NCBI GenBank assembly: GCA_028820845.1
Contig: JAPPII010000026.1
Span: 1-64,000 of the forward strand
Length of the DNA stretch: 64,000 bases
Source: Candidatus Poribacteria bacterium
Lineage (GTDB): Bacteria > Poribacteria > WGA-4E > WGA-3G
Reading direction: 5' to 3'
This document shows positions 7,514 to 15,347 of the stretch, piece by piece. Under the pieces are notes generated by a model, which searched no databases, was not told where the DNA came from, and worked only from the letters and a program-made list of their open reading frames with translations. The position numbers were made by a program, and so were the translations under genes. The stretch's first letter is position 1. The number at the start of each line of letters is the position of its first letter.

Positions 7514-8620
7514 TTGAGTCGAAATCATGCGGATGTCATCGTTATCGGCGGGGGCATTATCGGGTGTGCTATCGCTTACAACCTCGCTAAACGAGATATC
7601 CAACCGCTTCTCATTGACAAAGCTGCTGCCGTCGGCACAGAAGCCTCATGGGCAGGTGCAGGGATTCTCACCTCACACGCCTCAACACATGAGCCGTATC
7701 CAGAACTCTGTCGCGCCAGTCTTGCCCTCTACCCGGCGTTAGCGGAAGAACTCCGCGCAGAGACGCAGATAGATATTGAATTCATTCGGGCTGGAACGCT
7801 CTCAGTATTCTTCAATCCAACTGAAGCAGCAGGACTCATCGGTCTCGCGGACCGCCGTGTAAAAAACGGTTTTTCAACCGAAGTCTTGACATCCGAGCAA
7901 GCGTGGGAATTAGAGCCAGCACTTTCGCGATCAATTGTCGGTGGGGTGCTGTTTCCCGAAGATGCACAGGTACGCAACCCGAAGATGGTGACCGCACTCG
8001 CAAAGGGTGCAGCGAAATTTGGGGCGAAATTCCAATTGGGAAATCCTGTCACCGGCTTTGTCCGAGAAAGTGACCGTGTTGTTGGGGTTGTTGTGAACGG
8101 TGAAACCTTATACGCTGACACATTTGTGATTGCTAACGGATGTTGGGCAGGTGAACTTACTGCGGACCTTGGTGTTCCAATGCAGATTGGACCCGCGAAG
8201 GGACAAATAGTCCTCATTGAAGCGATGCCACCGCTTTTCGAGCGGACAATTGATGGACTCGGCATCTACATCGTTCCGAGAGCAGACGGCAAGGTCCTGC
8301 TCGGTGCAACAGTCGAATTCGTCGGCTATGACAAAAGCACAACGGTTGAGGGCACCAAGCAGATGATTGATGCAGCGCTCGCTATTGCACCTCAGTTGGC
8401 ACAGGCTACCTTTGTCCAAACGTGGGCAGGTTTGCGTCCGTACGCCAGAAAAGGTCCCCTTCTCGGCTATCTACCCGGATACGACAACGTCGTCTTGGCG
8501 TCCGGACATTTCAAAAACGGGATTCTTCTCGCACCCATTACTGGGCAGGTTATAGCGGAACTCCTCACGACTGGGAAACCTTCATTGTCACTGGAACCGT
8601 TTCATCCAATTCGGGTGTAA
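7514..8620 (+). CDS. thiO: Glycine oxidase ThiO-like FAD-dependent oxidoreductase
   Basis: A 368-residue DAO-family protein with a TTG start behind a good CGGAGGAC. The N-terminal dinucleotide fold VIVIGGGIIGCAIAYNLA binds FAD, followed by the acidic ribose-binding region LLIDK. The C-terminal segment GHFKNGILLAPITGQVIAELL is the glycine-oxidase/ThiO type closure of the FAD site. ThiO oxidises glycine to iminoglyoxylate for the thiazole of thiamine; relatives oxidise sarcosine or other amines. No other thiamine gene is nearby, so the exact substrate is not settled. It has its own promoter and appears to be monocistronic. Confidence 0.8.
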   Translation: MSRNHADVIVIGGGIIGCAIAYNLAKRDIQPLLIDKAAAVGTEASWAGAGILTSHASTHEPYPELCRASLALYPALAEELRAETQIDIEFIRAGTLSVFFNPTEAAGLIGLADRRVKNGFSTEVLTSEQAWELEPALSRSIVGGVLFPEDAQVRNPKMVTALAKGAAKFGAKFQLGNPVTGFVRESDRVVGVVVNGETLYADTFVIANGCWAGELTADLGVPMQIGPAKGQIVLIEAMPPLFERTIDGLGIYIVPRADGKVLLGATVEFVGYDKSTTVEGTKQMIDAALAIAPQLAQATFVQTWAGLRPYARKGPLLGYLPGYDNVVLASGHFKNGILLAPITGQVIAELLTTGKPSLSLEPFHPIRV

Positions 8621-8801
8621 GGAATATCTCTACACATATCTCCGAACGTGGCAGCAGCGGTCTAAGTATTTTTTTTAATTTTAAATGAATTTTTTCCGAA
8701 TCTATGGATTAAACTCTTAATAGTTTTTTATGGTGAAATAAAAAAGGCGGTTAAATACTGTCCCTATCTGATGATTTAACCTAAAAAGGAGAGGTTACAA
8801 A

Positions 8802-9065
8802 ATGCGTCAATACGTTTTATGTTTAGCAGAGGCAATGCCTCACGATTGGAGAATTGGAAAGAGTGTATGGAGTAGCGGGACCGGAGGAAAAGTGCGAGAT
8901 TGTAATTTAGGAGACCGCACCTCCTTGAAAGCGCGGGCATTTAACACTGCCAGTGCGTTCCGTTGTTGGATTAAGACTCGATTATGGAGAAGGCACAGAC
9001 CGAGGAGTGAACAAGCAGGCATCCTCCACTATGGAAGGAAGGGAGGGTTGCGCGCCTTCGCTTGA
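8802..9065 (+). CDS. Hypothetical 87-residue ORF upstream of the sigma factor
   Basis: A small ORF with a convincing Shine-Dalgarno (AAAAAGGAGAGGTTACAAA before the ATG), ending 25 bases before the sigma factor start. The middle part (RIGKSVWSSGTGGKVRD ... then about 20 residues on, ASAFRCW) loosely resembles the C-terminal tail of formylglycine-generating-enzyme / C-type-lectin-like domains (R-V-x-R-G-G-S-W ... G-F-R-C). The last third is basic and low in hydrophobics and does not look folded. It could be a short real protein, a translated leader for the sigma gene, or the tail of a lost larger gene. Confidence 0.35.
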   Translation: MRQYVLCLAEAMPHDWRIGKSVWSSGTGGKVRDCNLGDRTSLKARAFNTASAFRCWIKTRLWRRHRPRSEQAGILHYGRKGGLRAFA

Positions 9066-9090
9066 TACGCTCCTCTTTGAGGAGACAAGC

Positions 9091-9684
9091 ATGTTACAGA
9101 CTGATGAGCAGTTGATGCTCTCTGTGAAAGACGGAAACAGAGACGCATTCCGAATTCTAACCGAACGTCATTACGCAAACACTTTAAACTTTATCTATCG
9201 GTTCGTTAAGAACCGGCCGCTTGCGGAAGATCTTTGTCAAGAGACGTTTCTACGGTTATGGCGCTGCGTACCAACGTACCGCCCAATCGCAAAATTCAGA
9301 ACCTTCCTTTATCACATTGCCAAAAACCTCTGTTTGAAGCAGTTGGCAAAAGAGAAAAGGAAACCTCAAATAGAATCATTGGATGTACACTATGGAGATG
9401 ATGATGAAAACTTTCACCCAATCGTTGTTGCTACCGCAGACACACACTGTTCACCAGAGGCACTGCTCATTGCCAAAGAGACTTATGAGGCGATTCAGAC
9501 TGCAATCAATAAACTGTCGAAAGAACACCAAGTCGTGTTTCGGCTAACAGAACTTCAAGGATTATCTTATCAAGAAGTTGCTGAGATCGTCCAATGTCCG
9601 ATTGGCACCGTTGCCTCCCGCAAAAATGCTGCGATTCGGCAGCTTCAAAAGTTTTTGGCACCTTATCGGGCAGCCTATGACTGA
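9091..9684 (+). CDS. ECF-type RNA polymerase sigma factor
   Basis: The start is the ATG at 9091 after GAGGAGACAAGC, giving 197 residues. Region 2 is at about 8-75 (DAFRILTERHYANTLNFIYRF, with LAEDLCQETFLRLW as the conserved DQETF-type core polymerase contact). Region 4 is at about 130-190 (LSKEHQVVFRLTELQGLSYQ then EVAEIVQCPIGTVASR), an HTH for the -35 element. There is no region 1 or 3, so it is an extracytoplasmic-function sigma factor. No anti-sigma gene follows; a strong terminator closes the unit. The regulon and signal are unknown. Confidence 0.9.
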   Translation: MLQTDEQLMLSVKDGNRDAFRILTERHYANTLNFIYRFVKNRPLAEDLCQETFLRLWRCVPTYRPIAKFRTFLYHIAKNLCLKQLAKEKRKPQIESLDVHYGDDDENFHPIVVATADTHCSPEALLIAKETYEAIQTAINKLSKEHQVVFRLTELQGLSYQEVAEIVQCPIGTVASRKNAAIRQLQKFLAPYRAAYD

Positions 9685-9717
9685 TAATCTTTAGGCTTGA
9701 AATATATAATCTTTTTT

Positions 9718-9755
9718 GCACTCTGGCGTCCAATCTCACGCCAGAGTGCTTTTTT
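9718..9755 (+). terminator. Strong rho-independent terminator
   Basis: Perfect 12-base arms GCACTCTGGCGT (9718-9729) and ACGCCAGAGTGC (9738-9749) around an eight-base loop, followed by TTTTTT. It ends the sigma factor transcript 33 bases after the stop. Confidence 0.9.
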
Positions 9756-9769
9756 ATAAAACAATTCAG

Positions 9770-9798
9770 TGGACAATTGGGATAAATTGGTGTATGAT
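9770..9798 (+). promoter_or_regulatory. Sigma-70-type promoter of the HAD gene
   Basis: TGGACA (9770-9775), a 17-base spacer, then TATGAT (9793-9798), about 75 bases before the ATG at 9872. Confidence 0.55.
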
Positions 9799-9871
9799 GT
9801 GAGATGGATTAAACAGGAGAACCAGCCACTTTGTTTTCAAACCTTCAGATCACGCATAGGGACATAACACA

Positions 9872-10591
9872 ATGCAAAGCACTCCCTTTGAAGTCAAGGC
9901 ACTTACTTTCGATGTCTTCGGCACAGTTGTAGACTGGTATGGTTCAATTGTCGCTGAGGGTGAAAAATTTGGAGAGACCCACGGTATTGATATTGATTGG
10001 GCACAATTTGCTCTGAAATGGCGTGCCGGATACGGACCCGCAATGAATAAGGTGCGACAGGGTGAATTACCGTGGCAGAACATTGACACACTGCATCGGT
10101 TGATTTTGGATGATCTTCTTGATGAGTTTAATATTACTGGCTTGACTGAAGCCGATACAGACCATCTGAATCGGGTCTGGCATCGGCTCAAGCCGTGGCC
10201 CGATGCTGTCAGTGGCTTAACGCGGTTACGCAGGCGATATGTTGTTGCTACACTCTCTAACGGCAACGTCGCACTGCTAACGAATATGGCAAAATTTGGG
10301 GAACTTCCGTGGGACTGTATCCTTTCTGCCGAATTAACGGGGCATTATAAACCAGACCCCGAAGTTTACGAGACCGCTGCTGCCCTACTTGGCTTATCTC
10401 CGAATGAAGTCATGATGGTCGCCGCACATCCTGGTGATCTCCGTGCCTCCCAAGCCGTCGGTTTTCAAACGGCACTCGTCCCACGTCCATTGGAGTATGG
10501 ACCCGGTAGGGTTCAGGAAGTGACTGCGCATCCATCTGACTTGGTTGCCAATGATTTTAACGAGTTGGCAGACCTATTAGGCATAGCATAG
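9872..10591 (+). CDS. HAD-superfamily hydrolase, haloacid dehalogenase type II-like
   Basis: A 239-residue protein with the HAD motifs in order: motif I LTFDVFGTVVDW (nucleophilic Asp at about 14), motif II TLSNGN, motif III Lys in GHYKPDPEVY, and the type II-specific end AAHPGDLRASQAVGF. Type II enzymes remove halide from short 2-haloacids by hydrolysis; several family members have other substrates. The cap region between motifs I and II has the expected size. The gene has its own promoter and is followed by a decayed Uma2 fragment. Confidence 0.85.
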   Translation: MQSTPFEVKALTFDVFGTVVDWYGSIVAEGEKFGETHGIDIDWAQFALKWRAGYGPAMNKVRQGELPWQNIDTLHRLILDDLLDEFNITGLTEADTDHLNRVWHRLKPWPDAVSGLTRLRRRYVVATLSNGNVALLTNMAKFGELPWDCILSAELTGHYKPDPEVYETAAALLGLSPNEVMMVAAHPGDLRASQAVGFQTALVPRPLEYGPGRVQEVTAHPSDLVANDFNELADLLGIA

Positions 10592-10611
10592 TTTGTAAGG
10601 AGGATTAAAAA

Positions 10612-10837
10612 GCCGAAGTCGTCTCGCCAACAGATGTTCAATGGCGCGTCTCCGAAAAGGTCCAAGCCTATCTGGATGCCGGCACCCAAATGGTATGGGT
10701 TGTTGAATCTGTCATGAAAACAGTAACAGTATATCGTTCTAAAACAGACATTAAGGTGTTTAGGGGTACCGATACACTTACCGGTGAGGATGTTGTGCCG
10801 GGGTTTTCTTGTCGAGTTGCCCAACTTTTTGAATAGG
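10612..10837 (+). pseudogene. Degenerate C-terminal fragment of a Uma2-family endonuclease gene
   Basis: From GCC at 10612 a reading frame gives AEVVSPTDVQWRVSEKVQAY ... LDAGTQMVWVVES ... and after GEDVVP needs one base removed from the GGGG run at 10801-10804 to continue GFSCRVAQLFE and stop at 10835. This is the typical ending of Uma2 (DUF820) nucleases. The N-terminal half including the start codon is missing, so the gene is both truncated and frameshifted. A full-length relative lies at 24952-25644 on the other strand. Confidence 0.75.
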
Positions 10838-10899
10838 ATACAGTGGGAGGTCGCGAGCTGGGGCTCACTCCTACGAAAGAATTGGAGAATATATACATT

Positions 10900-11919
10900 A
10901 TGGATAAAATCCGAATTGCTTTTATCGGTTGTGGTGGCATGTCTTCGCAATTGCAGCAGTGTATACCGATGGTGCCGGCGTTTGAATTCGTCGCTACCTG
11001 TGACCTCGTTAAAGAAAAAGCAGAATCCAATGCCCGAAAGTTCGGGGCACTCCGTCATTATACGGATTACAACGAGATGTTTGCAAATGAGGATCTCTAC
11101 GCAGTCGCTGTTGTCGGTAGACCCGAGGATAAACTCCATCGAGACATCGGTATTGCTTGTCTCCGCCGCGGGTATCACATCTACACTGAGAAACCTCCTG
11201 CGACTACTGCTGAAGGCGCGAAAATGCTTGTTGATGCGTCAAATGAAACCGGTAAGACAGGCATGGTAGGCACAATGTGGCGGCATGCACCCGCACACCA
11301 GATTGCCAAGCAGCTGATGGACGAAGAAGAGTTCGGTGCGGCATGCCAGTATCATACACGCTATCTCGCCCCAGGTCCGCGGCTTCAGGAGGCGGGGTCC
11401 CCGTTTGCGTGGCCCTTCATGCTTGATCAAGTAATCCATCCGACCGATTGTATGCGTTTCTTTATGGGACAAGTCAGTGAAGTTTATGCGACGGGGACGG
11501 TTGATACAGCATCCAGCACTGTGTCGTTATCTGTGAACCTCCGCTACGAGAACGGCGGCATCGGGACGATGACCCTCGGCACTGGTCCCGTTTTAGAAGC
11601 GATGGTTTTCATCAAAGGCACTGGCAATCAAGCAATTCAGGTGTTGGAAACGCGCCAATTGCGCCGTTACCGTATGCCGACATGGCTCGGTGAGGGGGGC
11701 GGTTACGCTGATACACCGACTGAAACGTGGGATCTCAACACCGCATATCATGGTATTGGTAGACCCGGCTATCTCGAAGAGATGCAACATTGGGCAAAGT
11801 CGTTGCAAGAAGGGACGCAACCGCATTCCAGCCTTGAGGATTCCTATCAGAATATGCGCGTTTTGGAGGCGATTAGCCGTAGCGTTGAAACAGGAGAGGT
11901 TGTTCAAATTTCTGCCTGA
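10900..11919 (+). CDS. Gfo/Idh/MocA-family NAD(P)-dependent oxidoreductase
   Basis: The start is taken as the ATG at 10900, since the protein then opens directly with the Rossmann fold (MDKIRIAFIGCGGMSS), giving 339 residues; a GTG at 10843 would add 19 poorly structured residues. The EKP motif (YTEKPPATTAEGAKML) is present near residue 98, and the C-terminal half is the expected open beta-sheet domain with LDQVIHPTDCMRFFMG, whose His and Asp suit the catalytic site. Such enzymes oxidise sugars, inositols or related polyols using NAD(P). The substrate is not predictable. The zinc-ribbon gene follows after 21 bases. Confidence 0.85.
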   Translation: MDKIRIAFIGCGGMSSQLQQCIPMVPAFEFVATCDLVKEKAESNARKFGALRHYTDYNEMFANEDLYAVAVVGRPEDKLHRDIGIACLRRGYHIYTEKPPATTAEGAKMLVDASNETGKTGMVGTMWRHAPAHQIAKQLMDEEEFGAACQYHTRYLAPGPRLQEAGSPFAWPFMLDQVIHPTDCMRFFMGQVSEVYATGTVDTASSTVSLSVNLRYENGGIGTMTLGTGPVLEAMVFIKGTGNQAIQVLETRQLRRYRMPTWLGEGGGYADTPTETWDLNTAYHGIGRPGYLEEMQHWAKSLQEGTQPHSSLEDSYQNMRVLEAISRSVETGEVVQISA

Positions 11920-11940
11920 CTTGTAGAGAAAATACCTACT

Positions 11941-12837
11941 ATGGACTGGGCACCGCGGGTCAAACCCATTAAAATCCGTCAACTTTACCGATATGCTCGA
12001 CTCGGCATCTATGAAGATACACTGCTACACGATGTCGGTTGGGAACTCTACGCTCGCTGTGCAGACATCGCCACAGTCGCCGATGTTTATCGCGAGGGAC
12101 GTGTGCCATGTCCAAAATGCAGAACGAAGATCACGCGCCGGATTGACCCGCTCTTTAGTAAAGGCGAGGGGGGAACCCACGAACACTGGTTTCACTGCCC
12201 CCACTGCACCGGACGACTCCTCTGGCGCGACTGCCGTCAAGCCCTCCGAGACACCCCGCGATGTTTTGATTGTCGCGCCGTTCTACAGAAAGAAGTTGTG
12301 TTGCGATGCACCTGTGGTAAAACATGGTCCCAGGAAGCCTATAAGCAGTCGGTGAGAACCCGTGTCCTCTTACCCTGTCCTCACTGTCTTGAGCTCGTCC
12401 GTAGACCGGATCCACCGCCAGTGGAGCGAACCTCCAGAAATTGGCGATCCGATCCTGAGTTGCAATGTCCCAAATGTCAAAGCGTCGCACTCCATCAGCA
12501 CGGTAATATTGAATGTACCGTCTGCGGCTACAAACGGCGATGGCGGGATTACCGAAAGAGTCTAAAAAAGAAGGATGAAAAACTCGAATGTCCGAATTGT
12601 GAACATGCCTTCAGGTGGCAGGAGTGGCGCAAAAGTGTTCGGTCCCTACGGACTGGGAATCCACAACCCGCTCGTGAGTTCGTTAAAAAATGGCGCAAGT
12701 GCCGCACACCACAACAACGTATGATACAAATTGACACGCTACTCCAAACCCTGCACGGTAGAGGTCCATTGGCTCCGTTATTTATTGATAGTGGTGAACA
12801 GAAAATTCGCCAAATGCTTGACGACTTGGCATCATAG
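11941..12837 (+). CDS. Tandem zinc-ribbon protein of unknown function
   Basis: A 298-residue protein with eight cysteine knuckles: C57/C60, C86/C89, C108/C111, C123/C125, C146/C149, C176/C179, C192/C195 and C217/C220. Several are linked by a repeated helix-like segment of the form W-R-D-x-R-x-S (LLWRDCRQALRD, TWSQEAYKQSVR, RWRDYRKSLKKK, RWQEWRKSVRS), so the protein looks built from a duplicated unit of knuckle plus basic helix. The N-terminus (KIRQLYRYARLGIYED) and the C-terminus (about 245-298) are cysteine-poor and helical. Four or more zinc sites with basic helices suggest nucleic-acid binding or assembly of a complex. I do not recognise the family. Confidence 0.8.
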   Translation: MDWAPRVKPIKIRQLYRYARLGIYEDTLLHDVGWELYARCADIATVADVYREGRVPCPKCRTKITRRIDPLFSKGEGGTHEHWFHCPHCTGRLLWRDCRQALRDTPRCFDCRAVLQKEVVLRCTCGKTWSQEAYKQSVRTRVLLPCPHCLELVRRPDPPPVERTSRNWRSDPELQCPKCQSVALHQHGNIECTVCGYKRRWRDYRKSLKKKDEKLECPNCEHAFRWQEWRKSVRSLRTGNPQPAREFVKKWRKCRTPQQRMIQIDTLLQTLHGRGPLAPLFIDSGEQKIRQMLDDLAS

Positions 12838-12865
12838 TTTTAAACGTTACCCAGAGATATATGTT

Positions 12866-13624
12866 ATGCAAGATTCTATTACTAAACCGCAATGGGCAGA
12901 GGAAAATTCCCAAGATTTCATTGACTACGGCAAATACTTCGTCCCTGACCGAGAGATCCAAATTGATTGCATTTGTGAAGTGATTCCATCTCCATCGAAA
13001 CCCACTTATATTCTCGATCTCTGTTGCGGTGCTGGACTCCTTACGCGGGCACTGTTGGATAGGTTTCCTGAATGCCACGTCTACGGTTTAGACGGTTCTC
13101 CGACAATGCTTGCTCACGCCGAAAAGGCACTTGCTGCTTATGGAGAGCGTTTTAAGACACACCTCTTCGATTTAGCTGCAAGCGATTGGCGCGAATTGCT
13201 TGTCCCCGTCCATGCTATTGTATCTTCTCTGGCGATCCATCACTTAGATGCTGTTGAGAAACAAACACTGTTCAAAGATATGGCATCGCTCCTGATGCCG
13301 GGTGGCAGTTTCATTATCGCTGATCTGACTGAGCCGATGGATCCTTTTGGACAAAGGCTTGCAGCGAAGGCTTGGAACGAAGCCGTGCGTCAACGTTCAC
13401 TGGATTTGGATGATGATTTGAGAGGATATGAACAGTTTTGTGAACTGGGTTGGAACCATTACGCACAACCCGAACCCGACCCAGATTCGATTGATAAACC
13501 GTCATCTTTGTTTGATCAACTTAAATGGCTTGATGAAGCCGGATTTGTTGATGTTGATGTTTTCTGGATGAAGGCTGGGCATGCTATCTTCGGAGGTCGC
13601 AAGCCGAACCCAGAATCAAAATGA
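12866..13624 (+). CDS. Class I SAM-dependent methyltransferase
   Basis: The start is placed at the ATG at 12866, after the zinc-ribbon stop, giving 252 residues; the frame is open upstream but would overlap that gene. Motif I ILDLCCGAGLLTRALL (about residue 50) binds SAM, the acidic loop VYGLDGSPTMLAHA follows, and motif IV-V IVSSLAIHHLDAVEKQTLF is the UbiE/COQ5-type pattern. A post-core region with MPGGSFIIADLTEPM is intact. The acceptor substrate is unknown. It probably belongs to the same rightward unit as the zinc-ribbon gene. Confidence 0.85.
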   Translation: MQDSITKPQWAEENSQDFIDYGKYFVPDREIQIDCICEVIPSPSKPTYILDLCCGAGLLTRALLDRFPECHVYGLDGSPTMLAHAEKALAAYGERFKTHLFDLAASDWRELLVPVHAIVSSLAIHHLDAVEKQTLFKDMASLLMPGGSFIIADLTEPMDPFGQRLAAKAWNEAVRQRSLDLDDDLRGYEQFCELGWNHYAQPEPDPDSIDKPSSLFDQLKWLDEAGFVDVDVFWMKAGHAIFGGRKPNPESK

Positions 13625-13663
13625 ACGATTGCTAATCGAAATCGACAACTCAGGAGGAAGACC

Positions 13664-14425
13664 ATGAAAGTTCTGTTTCTTATAACTTGCATTATGAGTT
13701 TGATAATGCCTACTGGTACGCTTGGGGCACAGAATCTGGCACTGGAATTAGATGGGGCAACAGCTATCGAAGTGCCAAACAGCGACAGTTTAAATCCCAA
13801 AACCGCGATAACGATAGAGGCGTGGATGAACATGAGTAAACCGGTCGGTGAGTGTCTTGCAAAGGACTGGGGCGGTCAAAGGGATTACATTTTTCCAGAG
13901 ATTGTCCAAAACGGGACGGGATTACGATTTGTCCTTTGGCCCGGCACAAAAATCCTTGATGTCCCTGGATTGAAGCCGAACGAATGGCAACATGTCGCGG
14001 GTGTCTGGGATGGTAAGGAGATGCGGACATATATTGATGGCGAAGAGAAGGGGGCCGCAGCTTTTGGAGCAAAGGAATTAGCGGCAACCGATGCTTCCCT
14101 GTATATCGGGGTCGGTGATAGTCAAAATTGGTTCTGTACAGGTGCCATTGATGAAATCCGTATCTGGGAAGTTGCTCGCACCGAAGAAGAGATTAATGAA
14201 TTTATGATGAAAGTCCTCAACGGTGATGAAAAGAGTCTAAACGCGCACTATACTTTCGATGCGGGTGATGCTAACGATAATACCAAAAACGGAAATGATG
14301 GCAAGGGTGGATTTGGAAAGCCAAATTATATTGATGTCACCAATGATCTTGACCTTGAGCCACTTTCTGTTGAGCCAGGTGATAAGTTGGCGACAACGTG
14401 GGCATGGGTGAAACGGACCCAGTAA
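13664..14425 (+). CDS. Secreted LamG / concanavalin-like lectin-fold protein
   Basis: A 253-residue protein with a signal peptide (residues 1-22, ending GTLGAQ) and a strong AGGAGG before the ATG. Residues about 25-205 form a LamG jelly-roll (LELDGATAIEVPNSDSLN, AITIEAWM, NEWQHVAGVWDGKEMRTYIDG, and IDEIRIWEVARTEEEI). The tail ends KLATTWAWVKRTQ, a short C-terminal feature repeatedly seen in poribacterial LamG proteins as far as I recall. LamG domains bind or lie beside carbohydrate; no catalytic domain is present. It may be an exported glycan-binding protein. Confidence 0.85.
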   Translation: MKVLFLITCIMSLIMPTGTLGAQNLALELDGATAIEVPNSDSLNPKTAITIEAWMNMSKPVGECLAKDWGGQRDYIFPEIVQNGTGLRFVLWPGTKILDVPGLKPNEWQHVAGVWDGKEMRTYIDGEEKGAAAFGAKELAATDASLYIGVGDSQNWFCTGAIDEIRIWEVARTEEEINEFMMKVLNGDEKSLNAHYTFDAGDANDNTKNGNDGKGGFGKPNYIDVTNDLDLEPLSVEPGDKLATTWAWVKRTQ

Positions 14426-14448
14426 CTAATTTCACTAAGGAATAAAAA

Positions 14449-15270
14449 TTGTATCAACTTTCAGATAAGATTCTTTCGTTTTATAGACAGACACAAGAGG
14501 CAAACAGACTTACAACTAGTGTCAAAGGGCAACTGGAGTTCGTACGCACCCAAGAGATTATCACACGCTATCTACCCGCACCACCGGCAGTGATCCTGGA
14601 CATCGGAGGTGGTTCGGGACCCTATGCCTGTTGGTTAGCAAAGGAGGGCTACGAGGTCCACCTCGTAGATCCTGTAGATACACACATTGAGCAGGCGAAA
14701 GCAGCATCAAATCAACAATCCGAACACCCAATTGTGAGCATATCGCTTGGCGACGCGCGGGCACTGCGTTTTTCGTCTATGTCTGCGGATGCTGTGCTAT
14801 TATTGGGACCGCTTTATCACCTCATTGATAAGAACGAGCGGTTGCTCGTACTCAGCGAGGCATACCGCGTATTGCAAGAGGGTGGGGTTATGATTGCTGC
14901 CGGTATCTCACGCTTTGCGTCCATGCTCGACAGTTTTTTTGAGGGTCGATTCAGGAATCCTATTCACGTGGACATTGTTCAAAACGACCTTGAAACGGGT
15001 TACCATCAGAACCTGACCGAGGACCTTAAGTACTTCACAGATGCGTATCTTCACCGTCCCGAAGCACTCAATTCTGAAGTGGTTGCAGCCGGTTTTCAAC
15101 ATCAAGCGACGCTTGCTGTAGAAGGACCAGCGTGGCTTTTTGAATCGTTTAAAGATTATTGGACAGATCCTGAGATGCGTTCTGTTGTTTTGGATCTAAT
15201 TCGCAGGATTGAAGCGGAACCGTCGATACTCGGCATGAGTGCGCATATCCTTGCAATAGGAACCAAATAG
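14449..15270 (+). CDS. Class I SAM-dependent methyltransferase
   Basis: A 273-residue protein with a TTG start after AAGGAATAAAAA, 23 bases past the LamG stop. Motif I VILDIGGGSGPYACWLA is at about residue 47, then VHLVDPVDTHIEQA, then the substrate-side motif AVLLLGPLYHLIDKNERL, typical of a widespread small-molecule methyltransferase group. The C-terminal third (GYHQNLTEDLKYFTDAYLHR and onward) is the lid region of this group. Related but non-identical proteins occur at 54522 in this window. The acceptor is unknown. Confidence 0.85.
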   Translation: MYQLSDKILSFYRQTQEANRLTTSVKGQLEFVRTQEIITRYLPAPPAVILDIGGGSGPYACWLAKEGYEVHLVDPVDTHIEQAKAASNQQSEHPIVSISLGDARALRFSSMSADAVLLLGPLYHLIDKNERLLVLSEAYRVLQEGGVMIAAGISRFASMLDSFFEGRFRNPIHVDIVQNDLETGYHQNLTEDLKYFTDAYLHRPEALNSEVVAAGFQHQATLAVEGPAWLFESFKDYWTDPEMRSVVLDLIRRIEAEPSILGMSAHILAIGTK

Positions 15271-15296
15271 GACGATATAATTTACCGCTATCCGCT

Positions 15297-15318
15297 GGTG
15301 AGGTTTCCTAACCTCACC
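15297..15318. repeat. Palindromic repeat, family A copy 1
   Basis: GGTGAGGTT (15297-15305), loop TCCT, AACCTCACC (15310-15318). Related copies with compensatory base changes are at 22235-22254 and 50369-50390. Confidence 0.75.
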
Positions 15319-15347
15319 TTATAGTGTATAAGTTAAGGTGATTAATA

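Noticed and set aside
8802-9065. A diversity-generating retroelement target
   Set aside because: No reverse transcriptase, accessory gene or adenine-rich template repeat is present; the resemblance to a variable lectin tail is weak.
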